NCBI RefSeq assembly: GCF_913055835.1
Contig: NZ_CAJXKQ010000003.1
Coordinates: 1-64,000 of the forward strand
DNA from: an uncultured Marinobacter sp.
GTDB taxonomy: Bacteria; Pseudomonadota; Gammaproteobacteria; Pseudomonadales; Oleiphilaceae
Reading direction: 5' to 3'
DNA: 64,000 bases
Both the position numbers and the translations under genes were made by a program. Below, one piece after another: positions 62,070 to 64,000 of this stretch (positions are counted from its first letter, which is position 1; the number at the start of each line of letters is the position of its first letter). Below the pieces are notes generated by a model. That model was not told where the DNA came from. It saw nothing but the letters and a program-made list of their open reading frames with translations, and ran no database searches.

Positions 62070-63137
62070 CTACTGGCTGATGGTACGCGGCAATATGAAC
62101 TCTACGTCGGAATTCTGGACCGACATCATCAGGCTGTTGATCACCGCCTTGATTGACGCATTATCGTAAAGGATTTCGTAAAGCCCGCGAACCAGCGGCA
62201 TGTAGATGCCAATCGCCTCGGCCTTCTCCTTGACCAGCTTCAGGGTATAGATACCTTCTGCAACCTGCCCAAGATCTGCAACGGCGTCGTCCAGCTTCTG
62301 GCCCTGCCCAACGGCAAAGCCCACTCGGAAGTTACGGCTCTTGGACGAGGTGCAGGTGACTATCAGGTCGCCAACACCCGCCAGCCCCATAAAGGTCATC
62401 GGGTTGGCACCGAGGCTGACGGCAAACCGGCTCATTTCTGCAAGGCCCCGGGTAATCAGCATGGCCTTGGCGTTCTCCCCCATCTCCAGGGCCGATGCGA
62501 GGCCGGCGACAATCGCGTAAATATTCTTCAGCGCCCCGGCAAGTTCCACGCCATACACATCGACATTGGCGTAAACCCGGAAGTACTCGCAGCCCAGCAG
62601 ATCCTGAACGGCGCGGCGCACATCCGGATCCTTGGCCGCAATAACGGTGGCAGTCAGGTCGCGGTTTACAATTTCTCCCGCCAGATTGGGGCCACTGAGA
62701 ACGCCAATCCGACAGCGGGGAATTTCTTCCTGGAGAATCTCGCTCATCAGCTTGAAGCCGTGCTCTTCAATGCCTTTGGTCAGGCTGATAACAATCTGGT
62801 CATCGCGGAATTTATCGCAGTTTTCACGGATTACGGCCCGAAAGGCCTTGCTGGGAATGGCGACGAACACGATTTCAGCCTTGCTGACCGCATCCGCAAG
62901 ATCGGTGGTGGGCTGGATATCTCCGGCCAGCTCAATGCCTGGCATATAGCGGCTGTTAATGCGGGTGGTGCGGATTTCCTCGGCCTGGGCCTCACCGCGC
63001 ATCCAGAAGTGCACACGGTGACCGTTCTCACCCAGCACCTTCGCCATGGCGGTGCCAAAGCTGCCACCGCCCAGAACCGCTACATCATGCACCGGTCCGC
63101 GTGCCTCAGTATCGCGAGGCGTCGATTGTTCAGACAT
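62070..63137 (-). CDS. gpsA: NAD(P)-dependent glycerol-3-phosphate dehydrogenase
   Basis: 355 residues, with about 18 extra N-terminal residues compared with E. coli. VAVLGGGSFGTAMAKVLGEN binds NAD(P); SLTKGIEEHGFKLMSEILQ, VLSGPNLAGEIVNRDLTA and GALKNIYAIVAGLASALEMG with its catalytic lysine follow. It makes sn-glycerol-3-phosphate for phospholipid synthesis. An internal start at VHDVAVLGGG cannot be excluded, but no better ATG is present. Confidence 0.95.
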   Translation of the reverse strand: MSEQSTPRDTEARGPVHDVAVLGGGSFGTAMAKVLGENGHRVHFWMRGEAQAEEIRTTRINSRYMPGIELAGDIQPTTDLADAVSKAEIVFVAIPSKAFRAVIRENCDKFRDDQIVISLTKGIEEHGFKLMSEILQEEIPRCRIGVLSGPNLAGEIVNRDLTATVIAAKDPDVRRAVQDLLGCEYFRVYANVDVYGVELAGALKNIYAIVAGLASALEMGENAKAMLITRGLAEMSRFAVSLGANPMTFMGLAGVGDLIVTCTSSKSRNFRVGFAVGQGQKLDDAVADLGQVAEGIYTLKLVKEKAEAIGIYMPLVRGLYEILYDNASIKAVINSLMMSVQNSDVEFILPRTISQ

Positions 63138-63200
63138 AGTTCTTCCGTTTGTCAGATCGGGTGTGAAACCGGCTGCGCCGCGCTCAAAAGGCAGGAGGCG

Positions 63201-63692
63201 TTAACCGGGCTCTTCGCATTCCAGAGCGCGCACCAGATTCTTGAATTCTTCCCTGTTTCGGTTGTTCAGGCCCATCAGCACCTTGTGGGCATCGAGAACC
63301 TTATCCCGAACCTGCTGTTCGCTGGCCCTGAGTACAGGTATTTCTTCAAGCTCTTCAATACGGGACGCGGGTTCTCGGACAATAATGAAAATCTTGTCGA
63401 AGCCCATGGAAGTGATAATGCGGGTAATGTCAGGGTTGGTCGAAATCAGCGTGGGCAGGAAATGGCTCTGTTTCTGGGCTGCCATGGCTATTTTCGCCAG
63501 CAGACCGAGCGTGGTGCTGTCGATGATCTCGGTTTCGGTCAGATCGACCACCACGGTTTTGAACTGTGGGTCCTGGGTGATGGACTCAACCAGATTGTCC
63601 AGCGTCGAACACAGGTTCAGCCGGATTTCCCCGATAAACTTCAGGACATAAATGCCCTGTTTTTCAGCTTGCAGGATCTTGTAACCAGCCAT
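63201..63692 (-). CDS. STAS-domain protein (anti-sigma factor antagonist type)
   Basis: 163 residues. VYVLKFIGEIRLNLCSTLD and VVVDLTETEIIDSTTLGLLA are the STAS core, with Ser/Thr in the IDSTTLG phosphorylation position. A C-terminal helical extension of about 50 residues follows (VLDAHKVLMGLNNRNREEFK). It sits directly downstream of a PP2C-type phosphatase gene, so the phosphatase may dephosphorylate it, as in RsbU-RsbV or HsbR-HsbA partner switches. The kinase/anti-sigma partner is not in the window. Confidence 0.85.
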   Translation of the reverse strand: MAGYKILQAEKQGIYVLKFIGEIRLNLCSTLDNLVESITQDPQFKTVVVDLTETEIIDSTTLGLLAKIAMAAQKQSHFLPTLISTNPDITRIITSMGFDKIFIIVREPASRIEELEEIPVLRASEQQVRDKVLDAHKVLMGLNNRNREEFKNLVRALECEEPG

Positions 63693-63706
63693 GTTTCACA
63701 CTGCCA

Positions 63707-64000
63707 CTATTTCGACGGGGTGTTATCTGATCCGTTTATGGTATCAGTTACCGACACGATAGCGATATCGTCCGGCAGCTCTGTGATCTGATCGAGGTTC
63801 AGAGCCTCGCTCAGAGAGGCGATAGTGTGACGACCTCCTGATACGAGTTCAAGTAGTGTCCGCTCCTTTTCATCCAGACCTTTTTCGCGGATAACCTCCA
63901 GAATTCCATCCGAAAACAGGGTCAGGTGGAAAGGCTTGTTCAGGGGTACTTCGTACACCTCCCACTCCGGGGTCTCAAAAAGCCCCACCGGCAGCCCGCT
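63707..64000 (-). CDS. PP2C/RsbU-type serine phosphatase, C-terminal part (runs off the right edge)
   Basis: The visible 97 residues, SGLPVGLFETPEWEVYEV through to the stop, hold LTLFSDGILEVIREKG and LPDDIAIVSVTDT, the late metal-binding motifs of a SpoIIE/RsbU-type PP2C domain. The N-terminus, probably a response-regulator receiver, lies beyond 64000. Its stop is 14 bp before the STAS gene start, implying one operon. Confidence 0.8.
   Translation of the reverse strand, partial: SGLPVGLFETPEWEVYEVPLNKPFHLTLFSDGILEVIREKGLDEKERTLLELVSGGRHTIASLSEALNLDQITELPDDIAIVSVTDTINGSDNTPSK

Overview
The window looks like chromosome of a marine gammaproteobacterium, most likely Marinobacter or a close relative. 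This is inferred from gene content and protein character (cyanide-insensitive-type oxidase with cydDC, etfBA divergent from ETF-QO, a large glycogen locus, SlyD, SixA, DUF1285), not from a database match. Most genes are dense and GC-rich, with frequent 4-bp overlaps and GTG/TTG starts.

Layout. 1-2293 is an AT-rich patch: a TOPRIM-domain fragment of an OLD-family nuclease overlaps a UvrD-like helicase gene, the arrangement of the Gabija anti-phage system, but the nuclease reading frame is broken. Three short direct repeats (2607-2665) mark the boundary with core chromosome. 2824-7088 holds a periplasmic solute-binding protein, a RimK-type retropepsin-like protein, AcpH, an outer-membrane beta-barrel and TrkH. 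7092-20794 is a glycogen/alpha-glucan locus in two divergent arms: glgC, GH57, malQ, a PilZ gene and glgP to the left; glgB, glgA and a second glgP to the right. 20815-30074 holds an esterase, an acyltransferase, RecQ, a DUF4442 protein, a second orphan solute-binding protein, a dCache chemoreceptor and a GNAT-nitrilase fusion.

30247-37814 appears to be a selenium module: a coiled-coil/HhH protein coupled to an oxidoreductase-SelD fusion, a convergent SenB-like selenosugar synthase gene, and a three-gene ABC importer of the putative selenate type. No selA, selB, mnmH or senA is visible here, so SenB is the only candidate user of selenophosphate in view. This is the most interesting part of the window.

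37961-44803 holds small unknown genes, an ABC-2 exporter pair with a DUF192 lipoprotein, two crotonase-family genes, a 47-residue membrane microprotein, a DMT transporter and a tRNA-Leu(UAA). 44880-51482 holds a methyltransferase and the cydAB-cydDC oxidase operon, preceded by an Anr/FNR-like box and a terminator-like hairpin. 51479-55099 is mixed, including rlmA. 55209-58970 encodes the electron-transfer flavoprotein system, etfBA and ETF-QO, divergent around a perfect 20-bp palindrome that fits the PsrA operator. A 64-bp tandem repeat array follows. The right end holds slyD, DUF1285, a radical SAM protein, sixA, gpsA, a STAS protein and the 3' end of a PP2C-type phosphatase gene that runs off the window.
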